NCBI RefSeq assembly: GCF_024189315.1
Contig: NZ_JAIZEO010000005.1
Coordinates: forward strand, 335,639 to 399,638
DNA: 64,000 nt
From: Halobacillus sp. A5
GTDB lineage: Bacteria; Bacillota; Bacilli; Bacillales; Halobacillaceae
Reading direction: 5' to 3'
A program made the translations under genes and the position numbers. The number at the start of each line of letters is the position of its first letter. Position 1 is the stretch's first letter. Positions 26,670 to 37,261 of the stretch are shown piece after piece. The notes beneath the pieces are model-generated. The model saw only the letters and a list, made by a program, of their open reading frames with translations. It had not been told where the DNA came from and did no database searches.

Positions 26670-27839
26670 TCATACAATACCTTCCTTGTTTGTGGCTTTC
26701 TCGAACGTTTCTTGAATTAAATCGATCACTCTATTTTGCTCCAGATCGCTGAGACTCGATCCGGATGGTAAACAAACTCCAGTGACGAAAAGCTTCTCGG
26801 ATACACTGTTAAATGGTTCATGGGTGAAATACTGGCACCCTTTAAATAAAGGCTGCAGATGCAGCGGCTTCCAAACCGGGCGAGCTTCGATGCTTCTTAA
26901 GCTTAGATTTTCTATAATATCTTTATTGGTGACAGTGGAGATGTTCGGATTAATCGTAAATGTAGTCAGCCACCGATTCGACTTTGTCCCGTTATATTCC
27001 GGCATGAAACGGATACCTGGCAGCCAGGACAGCATCTGTTCATATCGTTTAAATAACCGGCGTCTTGCTGCCACTCGATGCTCAATCGCTTGAAGCTGGG
27101 CTCTTCCGACACCCGCTAGGAGGTTGCTCATTCTGTAATTAAAGCCGAGGGTGCTGTGCTGGTAATGGACGGCTTGATCGCGAGCTTGAGTGGCTAGGAA
27201 CTTGGCTCTTCTAAGGGCTTCCATGTCATCCGAAACCAACATCCCCCCGCCCGAGGTTGTAATAATCTTGTTCCCATTAAAGGAGTATAGACCCAGGTCT
27301 CCTATAGTGCCGGTATGTTTTGATTTATAAGTGGAACCAAGTGATTCTGCAGCATCTTCTATTAATGGCACCCCGTATTCATCACAAAGCGCGGAGATCT
27401 CAACCATTTTAGCGCTCTGTCCATAGAGGTGAACCACAATAACAGCTTTTGGCAGCTTATTGTCTTTAACGGCTTGAACTAAAGCTGCTTCTAGTGCTTT
27501 TGGAGACATGTTCCACGTATCGGGTTCCGAATCAATAAAGACAGGCTCGGCCCCTTGATACAAGATGGGGTTGGCTGTAGCAACAAAAGTAAGACTCGAA
27601 CAGAATACCCGGTCACCCTTTTGTACATTTAATATAGAAAGAGCTAAATGAATGGCGGCTGTCCCTGAACTCACAGCCACTGCTCCTTTAGCTCCTACAT
27701 AATCCGCAATTTCTTTTTCGAAGGCGTCAATATTCGGTCCAACTGGTGCAATCCAGTTACTCTTAAACGCTTCGTCTATATAAAAAGGCTCATTTCCTGT
27801 CATGTGCGGTGGGGAGAGGAATATCTTTGAATCTTTCAA
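26670..27839 (-). CDS. epsN: EpsN-like PLP-dependent sugar aminotransferase
   Basis: DegT/DnrJ/EryC1 aminotransferase of about 389 aa, strikingly similar to B. subtilis EpsN (KIFLSPPHMTGNEPFYI, SNWIAP, FVATANPILYQGAEPVF). The PLP lysine is in YSFNGNKIITTSGGG. It should aminate UDP-4-keto-6-deoxy-GlcNAc made by the EpsC-like dehydratase, on the way to a bacillosamine-type sugar. I prefer TTG at 27839, spaced from GGGGGTGA; GTG at 27848 overlaps that site. The gene overlaps the EpsM-like acetyltransferase gene. Confidence 0.92.
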   Translation of the reverse strand: MKDSKIFLSPPHMTGNEPFYIDEAFKSNWIAPVGPNIDAFEKEIADYVGAKGAVAVSSGTAAIHLALSILNVQKGDRVFCSSLTFVATANPILYQGAEPVFIDSEPDTWNMSPKALEAALVQAVKDNKLPKAVIVVHLYGQSAKMVEISALCDEYGVPLIEDAAESLGSTYKSKHTGTIGDLGLYSFNGNKIITTSGGGMLVSDDMEALRRAKFLATQARDQAVHYQHSTLGFNYRMSNLLAGVGRAQLQAIEHRVAARRRLFKRYEQMLSWLPGIRFMPEYNGTKSNRWLTTFTINPNISTVTNKDIIENLSLRSIEARPVWKPLHLQPLFKGCQYFTHEPFNSVSEKLFVTGVCLPSGSSLSDLEQNRVIDLIQETFEKATNKEGIV

Positions 27840-28494
27840 ATGCGTCACCCCCTGTACGATGCAGAAATTTGAACGGCACCGCTTTTTTAATACTTCGAGC
27901 TGGCGATCCTGCTACTCTGCTGTAAGAAGGCAGGTCACGTATGACAGTGGACCCTGCCCCTATTACTGACCATTGATCAATAGTTATTCCAGGAATAACT
28001 GTTGAAGACGCCCCCATGTCTACGCCTTCCCCTATCGATACCTGACCTGTTAATGTTACATTGGGACATATATGAGAGTAATCCCCTATTTTACTGTCGT
28101 GCTCTACGATCGAAGCGGTATTGATTATACAGTGCTCCCCGACTTTCGCTGCAGCATTCACCACAGCGTGTGCCATAATGATCGTTCCCTTTCCGATAGA
28201 AGCTGACGGACTGACCATCGCAGCGGGATGAATCAACGTAGCAAATTGTCGCCTCTTAAATTTCTGAGTTAACCTTTTTCTGGTTTCATTGTTACCAATC
28301 GCCACTACGATTTTCGTGGAATCATCGATCATGTGCTCGATGTCTTTTACAGGGCCAAAATAAATATTATTCTCGATAAATCCATAAGAGTATTTCTCAT
28401 CCAGAATAGCTGCCAGCTTCTCTTTTCCTCTAGCTGTAATTATGTCTTGAATGACCCGGCTGTGGCCTCCATTTCCAATTAAAATAAGCTTCAT
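27790..28494 (-). CDS. epsM: EpsM-like sugar O/N-acetyltransferase
   Basis: Protein of 234 aa of the NeuD/PglD group: an N-terminal Rossmann part (LILIGNGGHSRVIQDI) and a left-handed beta-helix of hexapeptide repeats (SASIGKGTIIMAHAVVNA, SIGEGVDMGASSTVIPGI). It should acetylate the 4-amino sugar nucleotide from the EpsN-like enzyme, giving UDP-diacetylbacillosamine. It lies 1 bp after the EpsL-like gene and overlaps the EpsN-like gene. Confidence 0.9.
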   Translation of the reverse strand: MKLILIGNGGHSRVIQDIITARGKEKLAAILDEKYSYGFIENNIYFGPVKDIEHMIDDSTKIVVAIGNNETRKRLTQKFKRRQFATLIHPAAMVSPSASIGKGTIIMAHAVVNAAAKVGEHCIINTASIVEHDSKIGDYSHICPNVTLTGQVSIGEGVDMGASSTVIPGITIDQWSVIGAGSTVIRDLPSYSRVAGSPARSIKKAVPFKFLHRTGGDAFERFKDIPLPTAHDRK

Positions 28495-28495
28495 T

Positions 28496-29077
28496 CTACA
28501 TCACTTCCTTGGAGCCTTTAAATTTTTCCATCGCCCCACGCCCTTCAGGTGTAATTCCTTCTTTCCTGATAACCTTCTGAATGGTCATCGATAGAATCTT
28601 CATATCAAGTTCGAAGCTTTGGTGGTTTACGTACCATGTATCTAATTTAAATCTCTCTTCCCAAGATATATCATTTCTTCCATTAACCTGTGCCCATCCC
28701 GTAATTCCCGGCTTTACTTCGTGACGCTTTGCCTGCTCTTGCGAATATAAAGGTAGATATTCCATAAGCAGGGGTCTTGGCCCGATTAAACTCATTTCTC
28801 CTTTAATAACATTAATAAGCTGCGGAAGTTCGTCCAAACTATATTTCCTTAGAAACGTTCCCGCCTTTGTCAAGCGCATTTCATCTGATGAATCTCCTTC
28901 CCTCATCGTTCTTAATTTGTACAGATAAAAAGGCTGTCCGAACCGGCCCGGCCGCTCCTGTTTAAACAAAATAGGAGAACCCATACTCGTTTTCACTAAA
29001 AGAGCTGCACCGAACATAAGAGGAAAAGAAACGAGTAAGAGAATGAAAGATATGACTATGTCGATCGTTCGCTTCAT
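28496..29077 (-). CDS. epsL: EpsL-like undecaprenyl-phosphate sugar phosphotransferase
   Basis: Protein of 193 aa, a short PglC-type bacterial sugar transferase. One N-terminal hydrophobic segment (about 5-27) is followed by the conserved LFKQERPGRFGQPFYLYKLRTM and PGITGWAQVNGRN. It loads the first sugar, probably diacetylbacillosamine, onto undecaprenyl phosphate. ATG at 29077 has GAGGAGA upstream; an extension to 29134 overlaps galE without support. Confidence 0.93.
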   Translation of the reverse strand: MKRTIDIVISFILLLVSFPLMFGAALLVKTSMGSPILFKQERPGRFGQPFYLYKLRTMREGDSSDEMRLTKAGTFLRKYSLDELPQLINVIKGEMSLIGPRPLLMEYLPLYSQEQAKRHEVKPGITGWAQVNGRNDISWEERFKLDTWYVNHQSFELDMKILSMTIQKVIRKEGITPEGRGAMEKFKGSKEVM

Positions 29078-29093
29078 TATTACGTCTCCTCTT

Positions 29094-30167
29094 CTACTTA
29101 CTGGCTGGAATAAATAAATCCGCTGCTCTGCCAAGCACCGGATCTTTTATGGCTGGTTCTTCGTAACCATTTGGATTATTGACCTGCCACTTCCAGGTGT
29201 CCTGACACATCTGTTCGATTCCTCTAATTGCCGTCCAGCCGAGTTCTCTTTCTGCTTTGTCAGGGTTTGCATAACAAGCTGCAACATCTCCAGGACGTCT
29301 GTTTAAAATAGTATAAGGTACAAATCGATCTGATGCTTTCTCAAATGCAGCTACCATTTCATAAACACTGTATCCCTGACCAGTTCCCAGGTTATAAGCT
29401 TCTAAGCCGGCTTCATCCGTAATCTTTCTCAACGCCTTGCAATGACCTTTTGCCAGATCCACCACATGAATGTAATCTCTTACTCCTGTGCCGTCTTTAG
29501 TCGGATAATCGTTCCCGAATATATTAAGCCGATCGAGCTTCCCCACAGCCACTTGAGAGATATAAGGCATTAAATTATTTGGAATGCCGTTAGGTGCTTC
29601 TCCGATTCTCCCGCTTTCATGAGCTCCTATCGGATTGAAGTAACGAAGAAGCGCGATGCTCCATTGAGAATCCGACAGATGCAAGTCTCTTAAAATTTCT
29701 TCAATCATCAGCTTCGTACGTCCGTAAGGGTTAGTCGCTGACAGTAAGTGCTCTTCCGTAATAGGCACTTCACTCGGATCACCATATACAGTTGCTGAAG
29801 AACTGAACACGAGATTTTTTACATTATATTCTTTCATGACATCACATAAAATGACTGTACTGATTACATTATTAGCGTAATACCATAATGGCTTTTCCAC
29901 CGATTCTCCAACAGCTTTCAACCCAGCAAAATGGATCACGGCCTCTATGTCATTTTCTTCAAAAACAACTTCAAGCTCTTCTCTTTCCAAAAGATCAAGC
30001 TCGTATATGGGAAACTTCCTGCCCGTGATTTCCATTACTCTTCTTAAGGCTTCCTGGTGGCTGTTAGAAAAATTATCTACAACTACAATGTCGTGTCCTT
30101 CATTTAATAATTCGACACACGTATGACTGCCGATATATCCCGCTCCACCTGTTACCAAAATGGTCAT
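29094..30167 (-). CDS. galE: UDP-glucose 4-epimerase
   Basis: Protein of 357 aa, an extended SDR with NAD-binding [17 protein letters not shown] (catalytic Ser region), the YxxxK pair in NPYGRTKLM and the substrate-side RYFNPIGAH. It interconverts UDP-glucose and UDP-galactose and supplies UDP-Gal for the EPS. Together with GalU in the same operon it gives a dedicated sugar nucleotide supply. Confidence 0.95.
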   Translation of the reverse strand: MTILVTGGAGYIGSHTCVELLNEGHDIVVVDNFSNSHQEALRRVMEITGRKFPIYELDLLEREELEVVFEENDIEAVIHFAGLKAVGESVEKPLWYYANNVISTVILCDVMKEYNVKNLVFSSSATVYGDPSEVPITEEHLLSATNPYGRTKLMIEEILRDLHLSDSQWSIALLRYFNPIGAHESGRIGEAPNGIPNNLMPYISQVAVGKLDRLNIFGNDYPTKDGTGVRDYIHVVDLAKGHCKALRKITDEAGLEAYNLGTGQGYSVYEMVAAFEKASDRFVPYTILNRRPGDVAACYANPDKAERELGWTAIRGIEQMCQDTWKWQVNNPNGYEEPAIKDPVLGRAADLFIPASK

Positions 30168-30187
30168 ATGTTACTTTCCTCCTTTAA

Positions 30188-31258
30188 CTACCATATTAAA
30201 TAATTGCTTTCATATTGAATGTTTAATGTCATGACATTCTCGTAAAAATAATAAGCGAAATAGCAGACAATAATGGCTAAATAAACAAATTTTTTGTCTC
30301 TATTCTGAAACAGAGGGATGATCCAGGAAATTAATATGAGTTGATACAGACTGAAATAAATAGAGAACCTTGCAAAAATCCAATTTTGTGTAGCGATGAC
30401 CATAAAGACAAATCCAATCAGCGTCATATTAATAATGACATCACTGTTCGGCATGATCTCTTTTAATTTATGTCTTCCGAGATATGCTATAAATAACGGC
30501 ACACTCTCTACAGCTACGCGAAGAAAGTTCGCGCCGCCTTCGGCAAAATCTTTGTATTCTCCATACTGTGTATCTTCAATAGCTGAAAATAATACAGAAG
30601 AAAATTGTTCAAACCCTATTACAAGGAATACCGCCAATCCTATTAAAGCTGCGGTGGCTTTAGACCAAGCTTTCACCCGCACGATAAAATAGACCGGGAG
30701 CAGAATGAGTGCGCTCTGATGAAACAGTGAAGCAAACATAATAACCATCGCATATCTCTTAAAGCTGCCTTCAATTAAAAATTTAATGGCTGCAAACGCG
30801 ATGGCAGCAGCTAATGTCTGACGGATTCCATTCATTGTGATTAGAAACAACCCGCCGGTTATATAGACATAAATACTTAACTCCAGCATGCGGGAGTATT
30901 TGTAAAGAACCATTACAATCAGAGCGTTAGTGATGACGGCTGTGGTAAGTATTAATATTTGTGGGTCAGGAGACAGAGACTGCAGTCCCATTTGAAGGAT
31001 ACCAAAGCCGATATCTTTCTGTTCCTGAATCACTTCCCACGTAAATGTATTCACTTCAAAAGAGTGCATGTAGTAGTAGGTGTCACCTATATTTGACCTT
31101 AATCCTGAAACAGCAGCAATTGATATTAGAGCAATAAATATAAACAATTTATTTGGTTTAAAATAGACAGATGTATTCGTATGAACCTCCACCGCCAACA
31201 CTCTAGCCAGCAGTACTAATCCAAACACGAGAAATAAATTCATCCAAAGTAATGTCAT
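30188..31258 (-). CDS. epsG: EpsG-like polysaccharide polymerase
   Basis: Integral membrane protein of 356 aa with roughly nine hydrophobic segments and the EpsG-family pattern SGLRSNIGDTYYYMHSF and NGIRQTLAAAIAFAAI. Such proteins polymerise lipid-linked repeat units on the outer face. I chose ATG at 31258 (GGAAAGG upstream); the frame extends to 31288 without a ribosome site. It sits between the EpsE-like and galE genes. Confidence 0.85.
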   Translation of the reverse strand: MTLLWMNLFLVFGLVLLARVLAVEVHTNTSVYFKPNKLFIFIALISIAAVSGLRSNIGDTYYYMHSFEVNTFTWEVIQEQKDIGFGILQMGLQSLSPDPQILILTTAVITNALIVMVLYKYSRMLELSIYVYITGGLFLITMNGIRQTLAAAIAFAAIKFLIEGSFKRYAMVIMFASLFHQSALILLPVYFIVRVKAWSKATAALIGLAVFLVIGFEQFSSVLFSAIEDTQYGEYKDFAEGGANFLRVAVESVPLFIAYLGRHKLKEIMPNSDVIINMTLIGFVFMVIATQNWIFARFSIYFSLYQLILISWIIPLFQNRDKKFVYLAIIVCYFAYYFYENVMTLNIQYESNYLIW

Positions 31259-31296
31259 AATGTGTTTCCTTTCCAAGCAGCTGGACAATCCGCTGC

Positions 31297-32187
31297 TTAG
31301 TTAAGAACGTCTTTAGTCCGGCTTGTTACGTATAAATATAGAAGACATCCAAACGGCAGGGCCAGGATCGTCATTCCTTTTTGAGGTGATTCAACTAATA
31401 ATTGTTTGTTTTTCATCATTAAACTGCTTGATACATAATGAACTGCTTGTCTGAATTTAAAAAAGACACCCGCAAAACGAAGTGTCATTAATTCCTTTCT
31501 ATAAAACGCAAATCCTTCAGGGTTTCTGCGATACTGCTTCAGCATATTACGTGAAGAGCCATCTTCTAAATATTCTACCCTGCACAACACTTGATTAAGA
31601 AGCAGCATTTCGTATTTCTCATCAAGTCTAAAATACTTGTAAGCGAGGCCTACATATTTTTCATTATTGAAAACTGGATAAGGAAACTCTTTAGTCAACT
31701 CTGTACGGTAGACGAGTTTTTTATCTCCTTTTACGCCATGTTTGTTGTATAAATTAAAAAGTGTCGACTGTGTAAGGTGTGACGGGAGTCCGGTACCAAT
31801 TACCCTTCCATCGGTATATGAATCAAGTCCAATTATCCCACTGACTTTTTCACTTCCATATTCCTTCCAGCAGGATACTATATTGTCAACAGCATCCTCA
31901 GGCATAAAGTCATCTGAGTCAATACACACATTAAGTTCGGTCTCGATCGCCTCATAAGCTGTGTTATGAGCCCCATGCATTCCCTGGTTTTCCTGATAAA
32001 TGTATTTTATCGTCAGATGATTATCCTTTGTCCATAAATCCACCAGCTGCTTCGTGTGATCTGTAGATCCATCATCTATAATAAGCCATATAAAATCTTG
32101 ATTGGTTTGATCTACAAGACTTTTATACAATTTCTCTAAACAGAATGCGCGATTATAGGTAGGGGTAAATACTGTCAGCAGTTTCAG
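31297..32187 (-). CDS. Family 2 glycosyltransferase with probable CTG start
   Basis: GT-A glycosyltransferase of about 296 aa. A conventional start would be TTG at 32130, but the frame is open further and encodes KLLTVFTPTYNRAFCLEKL, the first strand and TPTYNR motif of the family. The most upstream in-frame candidate is CTG at 32187, overlapping the previous stop (CTGA) with GGAGGG 7 nt before it. Further motifs are LIIDDGSTDHT and NVCIDSDDFMP. It occupies the position of EpsE in B. subtilis; a flagellar clutch function cannot be judged. Confidence 0.82.
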   Translation of the reverse strand: MKLLTVFTPTYNRAFCLEKLYKSLVDQTNQDFIWLIIDDGSTDHTKQLVDLWTKDNHLTIKYIYQENQGMHGAHNTAYEAIETELNVCIDSDDFMPEDAVDNIVSCWKEYGSEKVSGIIGLDSYTDGRVIGTGLPSHLTQSTLFNLYNKHGVKGDKKLVYRTELTKEFPYPVFNNEKYVGLAYKYFRLDEKYEMLLLNQVLCRVEYLEDGSSRNMLKQYRRNPEGFAFYRKELMTLRFAGVFFKFRQAVHYVSSSLMMKNKQLLVESPQKGMTILALPFGCLLYLYVTSRTKDVLN

Positions 32188-33299
32188 CTTACAACCCTCC
32201 CTAAAACAATGTAATTATTTTGTGTCTGCACGGCTGATTGTTTAATGTCATAGCCATTCCTTTTTAATAAAGCCGTATCCACGACTCTGGAATCCGGGGT
32301 GGCGGCCGCTTTTTTCATTGCCGTTATCCAGGGATCTATATGTGACAAAGGTAAATGCTCCACAAGTCCCATCCCCATATCCACTTCTTTAGTAATGGTA
32401 TCTGTTATCAAACATGGTAGTCCGGCATTTTGTGCTTCGATTAATGTCACAGGCAGTCCTTCATGCAGGGAGGGAAAAAGAAATAAATCAAAAGCTTGCA
32501 GAAGCTCATCTACATCCTCCCGCACACCAAGGAATTTAACTTTATCTTCTATTCCAAGCTGCTTTGATTTGGCTTCTATCGTATTTCTTAAAGTCCCGTC
32601 TCCGGCCAATAGCAGTACTGAATTTTCATGTGTGTTTAAGAACCTGCAAAAGATCTCAAGTATATGGTTGTGATTCTTCTGATAGTTAAACCTTCCTACG
32701 TGCCCTGCGACAAAAGTCTCTGGCGATAAATTTAACTGCTCTCTCACCCTTAATCGTTTTTCTGCAGAATAGAGGAATCTCCGGCAGTCTATTCCATTTT
32801 TTAATAAATGAACTTGTGATGACTTCCGTCCGAACAGCCATTCAGCCGCTGACCGGGAGCACGCAAATCTGTGAGTTGCCGATCGGTGTATGCTGCTGGC
32901 TGCATAATTTTTATACAGTTTAGTTAACATGCCGCCTTCACTCTGCGTGTTATGACTATGAGCAATCCTGACAGGCACCTTAGCTTTTTCGGCCTCCTGA
33001 AGAACAATCCCGCTCATCTTATCCATGTGAGCATGAACAATTTTATACTGATGGGATTGAAAAAATCTTTTTAAAGCCTTTTTATAGCCCCGATGACCGA
33101 CATCTGTAACGTAAGGAATTCGGTGAACCGTGCCGCCCAGATTTTCAATTTCTTGATCAAACACCCCAGGCTTGCAGGTTAGAAAGTCAAACTGCACTTT
33201 GGATCGATCGATATTTCGGTATAAGTTCATGAGTAAGGTTTCCGCTCCGCCGCGGTTCATATTAACGACGGCATGGAGTACTCTTAACGGACTGCCCAA
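32184..33299 (-). CDS. epsF: EpsF-like family 4 glycosyltransferase
   Basis: GT-B protein of 371 aa close to B. subtilis EpsF at the start (VLHAVVNMNRGGAETLLMNL, KVQFDFLTCK). GHVGRFNYQKNH and PSLHEGLPVTLIEAQ mark the donor domain. It overlaps the EpsD-like gene by 16 bp and the EpsE-like gene by 4 bp, so the three should be translated together. Confidence 0.9.
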   Translation of the reverse strand: MGSPLRVLHAVVNMNRGGAETLLMNLYRNIDRSKVQFDFLTCKPGVFDQEIENLGGTVHRIPYVTDVGHRGYKKALKRFFQSHQYKIVHAHMDKMSGIVLQEAEKAKVPVRIAHSHNTQSEGGMLTKLYKNYAASSIHRSATHRFACSRSAAEWLFGRKSSQVHLLKNGIDCRRFLYSAEKRLRVREQLNLSPETFVAGHVGRFNYQKNHNHILEIFCRFLNTHENSVLLLAGDGTLRNTIEAKSKQLGIEDKVKFLGVREDVDELLQAFDLFLFPSLHEGLPVTLIEAQNAGLPCLITDTITKEVDMGMGLVEHLPLSHIDPWITAMKKAAATPDSRVVDTALLKRNGYDIKQSAVQTQNNYIVLGRVVS

Positions 33300-34444
33300 G
33301 CTCCCACCTCCTCTTCCTTCATATAAGATTGATAGATTTTTCTCTTTTCAATTAATACTTTTTGTTCGCTGTATGTTTGTAGGATTGTTTTTCTACCTTC
33401 ATTACCCAGCTGCTTTTTCACTTGTGGATGATGGACGAGGAACTCTATTTTCCCGGCAAAATCATCAATGTCGTTTTTTTCGATCAGCCAGCCGTTCACA
33501 CTATGGTGAATCAGTTCGCGGTGACCACGGTTGTCGGTTGCGATGATGGGGAGTGCACAAGCCATCGCTTCCATAATGTTGACTGGAAGCCCTTCACGAC
33601 GGCTTGATCCTGCCGCAGCATCACTCATTGCCAACAGACGCTTCATATCTTTTCTAAATCCTAAAAATTTCACTCGATTCTCAATTCCTAAACGAACGGT
33701 GAGTTCCCGGCATTCATTGAATGTCGAACCTTCACCTGCCAGCAAGAGCTTGATCTGCGGCACGGTTCTTGCTGCTTTTGCAAATGCTCGTAATAGAAAC
33801 TTTTGGTTTTTATTTTTGTTAAATTCAGCGGCGTAAATTAATAAAAAGTCATCAGACTGATAGCCTAATGACTTTCTTAACTCCATTTTCTGTTCATGAC
33901 TGACGGGCTTAAATTCTTCCGTATTCACTCCGACCCCGTGGACCAGCTCGTTTCTTCTTGTTTTTAGTTTAGCAGCGGCCAGCCTGTAGTCTTCTTCATT
34001 AATCGTAATTAAACAATCGGTGAGAAAGGATAAACCTTTTTCAATTGGATAGTATAGTCCCCAGTTCGTTAATGGGGCGCCTTTGCAGAAATGAAAGCCG
34101 TGAGCGGTGTAGATCACTTTTGTTCCTTTGTGTCTCGCTTCCTGGGCGGCAAGTCTTGTCAGTACTCCGCCCATGGGGGTATGGCAGTGAATTAAATCAT
34201 ATTCATTGTTATCTATTATTTTCTTCAGCTGACGAAAAGCGGTGATGTTTTCTTTGTGCATAGGGGACCTTTGAATAGGCAGGCTGTATTTCTGATCAAC
34301 GTATGGGAGCTCAATATTCCCACCCGCTGCGACATGGACCTCCCAGCCTTGTTCTTTAAACCATTTTAAATAGGGAAGATGAAAGGCCTTAAAGTGATAG
34401 TCGACGGTGGCTGTGAACAGAACTTTTTGGACCACTCTTCTCAC
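33284..34444 (-). CDS. epsD: EpsD-like family 4 glycosyltransferase
   Basis: GT-B protein of 386 aa with the EpsD-type N-terminus VLFTATVDYHFKAFHLPYLK and VIYTAHGFHF. The donor domain has YAAEFNKNKNQKFLL and SRREGLPVNIMEAMA. It follows galU by 7 bp. It is predicted to add the second or third sugar to the lipid-linked unit. The start is GTG at 34444. Confidence 0.89.
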   Translation of the reverse strand: MRRVVQKVLFTATVDYHFKAFHLPYLKWFKEQGWEVHVAAGGNIELPYVDQKYSLPIQRSPMHKENITAFRQLKKIIDNNEYDLIHCHTPMGGVLTRLAAQEARHKGTKVIYTAHGFHFCKGAPLTNWGLYYPIEKGLSFLTDCLITINEEDYRLAAAKLKTRRNELVHGVGVNTEEFKPVSHEQKMELRKSLGYQSDDFLLIYAAEFNKNKNQKFLLRAFAKAARTVPQIKLLLAGEGSTFNECRELTVRLGIENRVKFLGFRKDMKRLLAMSDAAAGSSRREGLPVNIMEAMACALPIIATDNRGHRELIHHSVNGWLIEKNDIDDFAGKIEFLVHHPQVKKQLGNEGRKTILQTYSEQKVLIEKRKIYQSYMKEEEVGAWAVR

Positions 34445-34451
34445 GTCCCTG

Positions 34452-35333
34452 TCATTTTGACATTAACTCTTTATCTAAAATGGTGTTCAGATAAGTAAAT
34501 AATTCTTCACGCAGTTCTTCGCGTTCTAACGCGATTTCAAGAGTTGTCTTAATAAAACCCATTTTCTCACCGACATCGTAGCGGGTGCCTTCAAAATTAT
34601 AAGCAAATACATGTTCCGATTGGTTTAGGGAGGCGATAGCATCGGTCAGCTGAATTTCATTTCCGGCGCCAGGTTCCTGATGGTTTAGTATGTCAAAGAT
34701 GGCTGGCGTTAAAATGTATCTCCCTAATATGGCTAAGTTCGATGGGGCTTCTTCTATTTTTGGTTTTTCTACTAACCCCTCCACAGCGTGGAGACGTTTC
34801 GTGACGGGGCTTCCTGAGACAATGCCGTACCGGCTTACTTCTTCCCGTTTGACCGACTGCACCCCTAACACCGATGATTCATATTGATCGTAATGGTCAA
34901 TTAACTGCTTCAGGCATGGTGTTTCTGCCCGGACGATGTCGTCTCCCAGCAGGACGGCAAAAGGTTCATTTCCAATAAATTTTCTCGCACACCATATGGC
35001 ATGTCCAAGTCCTTTTGGTTCCTTTTGCCGTATATAGTGTATGTCTACTAGATTCGAAGATTTCTGAACTTCGCTCAGCAGCTCGAATTTCCGTTTCTCC
35101 ATTAAATTCTGTTCGAGCTCAAAGGAGTAGTCAAAATGATCCTCAATCGCACGTTTTCCTTTTCCGGTTACGATGATGATATCTTCAATTCCTGACTCGA
35201 TTGCTTCTTCTACAATATATTGGATCGTAGGCTTATCGACGATCGGCAGCATTTCCTTAGGCATGGCTTTCGTTGCCGGCAAAAATCTCGTTCCTAATCC
35301 AGCAGCGGGGATGATTGCTTTTTTGACCTTCAC
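34452..35333 (-). CDS. galU: UTP-glucose-1-phosphate uridylyltransferase
   Basis: Protein of 293 aa with the GalU signature [20 protein letters not shown] and [19 protein letters not shown]. It makes UDP-glucose from UTP and glucose 1-phosphate. GTG at 35333 has AAAGGAGG 7-8 nt upstream; a longer reading frame to 35396 overlaps the EpsC-like gene and is not needed. Unlike in B. subtilis, the gene is inserted between epsC and epsD. Confidence 0.95.
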   Translation of the reverse strand: MKVKKAIIPAAGLGTRFLPATKAMPKEMLPIVDKPTIQYIVEEAIESGIEDIIIVTGKGKRAIEDHFDYSFELEQNLMEKRKFELLSEVQKSSNLVDIHYIRQKEPKGLGHAIWCARKFIGNEPFAVLLGDDIVRAETPCLKQLIDHYDQYESSVLGVQSVKREEVSRYGIVSGSPVTKRLHAVEGLVEKPKIEEAPSNLAILGRYILTPAIFDILNHQEPGAGNEIQLTDAIASLNQSEHVFAYNFEGTRYDVGEKMGFIKTTLEIALEREELREELFTYLNTILDKELMSK

Positions 35334-35346
35334 AAGGTTTCCTCCT

Positions 35347-37173
35347 TTAACTAATAATAGGCATTGGTTTCTCTTTCGGATTCGAATAGTTTGCAAGACC
35401 GATCAGACGCTGGCGCAGAGTTTCACGGCTCATCGATTCGTATTCTTCGATAATAGATTCTATTTCTTCGATGTAAAGCTGTACAGTCTTGCCGATATAG
35501 ATCTTAGGATAGACCTGGTCTTCGTATATCTCATCTGCTTTAAGGAGTTCTTCAAACAGCTTCTCGCCAGGACGGATGCCGCTGTATTCTACTCCTATTT
35601 CTTCAATAGAATTGCCTGAAAGCTTGATCAAATTCTTGGCCAGGTCCAAGATTTTCACGGGGTCCCCCATATCCAATACAAATACTTCTCCGCCTTTTGT
35701 TAATGCGCCAGCCTGGATGACTAATCGTGAGGCTTCAGGAATCGTCATAAAATAACGGACCATATCTGGATGAGTGACGGTAACGGGTCCCCCTTTTTCG
35801 ATTTGGTTTCGAAACAGCGGTATGACACTGCCGCGGCTGCCGAGTACATTTCCAAACCGTACCGCTACAAACTTCGTCGAACTGTTTTGATTCATATTCT
35901 GTACGATCATTTCAGCCAGACGTTTGGAAGCTCCCATTACACTCGTCGGGTTCACGGCTTTATCGGTTGAAACCATGACGAAAGTATCAACCTTATGCCA
36001 GCTGGCTGCTTTTGCGACGTTCCACGTACCGATTATATTATTTTTTACAGCTTCCTCTGGATTTCTTTCCATTAAAGGAACGTGCTTGTGAGCAGCTGCA
36101 TGGTAAACAACATCGGGCTGATGATCCCCCATAATGTTCATCATTTTCTCTGCGTCCTGCACATCGGCAATCTCTGTTACCAGCTCAATATGTTCATCAT
36201 AAAAATTGTTTCGCATTTCCATTTCGATCGTATAAATGCTGTTCTCGCCATGTCCGAGCAAAACAATTTTTCCTGGACCGAATTTCGCGACCTGTCTCGT
36301 TATCTCTGATCCGATCGAGCCTCCTGCACCGGTAATAAGGACGGTTTTTCCTTTTACATAGTCTGAGATACTTTCTGAATCCAGCACCACAGGTTCTCTT
36401 CCAAGCAGATCCTCGACCTGAACGTCACGAAACTGCTTAACGGATACCTTCCCGGTTACTAAATCCTCCAGCATAGGCAGGATTTGTGTTTTGGCCTCGG
36501 TTTTGGCGCATTCTTGAAAAATAACATTCAATTCCCTTCGGCTTAATGAAGGAATGGCGATTACGATATGAGAGATGTCCAGCTCTTTTACTTTTTGAAC
36601 AATATCATGCACGCCTCCTACAACCGGCACTCCTAAGATATCGAGCTGATGTTTCTTCACATCATCGTCTATGAAAGCGACCGGCGTCAGTTCAGAATCA
36701 CTGCCTTTTTGAAGCTGCCGGGTTACCATCGTGCCCGCTGATCCAGCACCGACAATTAAGGTCCGGCTCTTATTCTGCTCAGCCAGCATAACGGAATCAC
36801 GATAGACCCTCCATAAGAACCGTGATCCTCCAATGAGTAAAATATGCATCATCCACGTAAGAACGAGCATCCTCAAATAAAGGGTTTGAAAAAGAATAAT
36901 CTGTATCGAAGCGGTAGCTGCTATAGCGTAGGTCACGGTCTTGCCTATAATGATTAATTCCCTCACACTCGCGTATTCCCATACTTTCCGGTAAAGATTA
37001 AGCTGAAAGGAAAAATAAATATGACTGATCAATACAACTCCAAAGGATATCGTCAGCGCAGCTGTAGAATCATAAAACTGTGAACTGACTAACAGCTTAA
37101 TCATTATTAATGAGGCAAGGACGATACAAAGATCGATAAAAATAAATAAAGATAACCTTTGCCTATAGGTCAT
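35347..37173 (-). CDS. epsC: EpsC-like UDP-GlcNAc 4,6-dehydratase
   Basis: Membrane-anchored protein of 608 aa of the CapD/PglF type. Four N-terminal hydrophobic helices (about 10-120) precede two Rossmann parts, [13 protein letters not shown] and [14 protein letters not shown]. The catalytic region is [21 protein letters not shown]. It starts the route to diacetylbacillosamine continued by the EpsN- and EpsM-like enzymes. Its gene follows the EAR-like RNA and a strong hairpin. ATG at 37173 has GGAAAGGAG upstream. Confidence 0.93.
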   Translation of the reverse strand: MTYRQRLSLFIFIDLCIVLASLIMIKLLVSSQFYDSTAALTISFGVVLISHIYFSFQLNLYRKVWEYASVRELIIIGKTVTYAIAATASIQIILFQTLYLRMLVLTWMMHILLIGGSRFLWRVYRDSVMLAEQNKSRTLIVGAGSAGTMVTRQLQKGSDSELTPVAFIDDDVKKHQLDILGVPVVGGVHDIVQKVKELDISHIVIAIPSLSRRELNVIFQECAKTEAKTQILPMLEDLVTGKVSVKQFRDVQVEDLLGREPVVLDSESISDYVKGKTVLITGAGGSIGSEITRQVAKFGPGKIVLLGHGENSIYTIEMEMRNNFYDEHIELVTEIADVQDAEKMMNIMGDHQPDVVYHAAAHKHVPLMERNPEEAVKNNIIGTWNVAKAASWHKVDTFVMVSTDKAVNPTSVMGASKRLAEMIVQNMNQNSSTKFVAVRFGNVLGSRGSVIPLFRNQIEKGGPVTVTHPDMVRYFMTIPEASRLVIQAGALTKGGEVFVLDMGDPVKILDLAKNLIKLSGNSIEEIGVEYSGIRPGEKLFEELLKADEIYEDQVYPKIYIGKTVQLYIEEIESIIEEYESMSRETLRQRLIGLANYSNPKEKPMPIIS

Positions 37174-37200
37174 GGACTTGCTCCTTTCCTAGTGTTATAG

Positions 37201-37258
37201 ATTAAAATCTTCAGAAAAAAGATTCTTAAGGGCAAATCTTTTTTCTGAAGATTTTAAT
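37201..37258 (-). terminator. 24-bp stem terminator between epsB-like and epsC-like genes
   Basis: Perfect 24-bp inverted repeat (arms 37201-37224 and 37235-37258) around a 10-nt loop. It contains runs of T on the minus strand. It lies directly downstream of the EAR-like RNA, so it is the kind of internal terminator that an antitermination element would need to overcome. Confidence 0.8.
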
Positions 37259-37261
37259 ACG

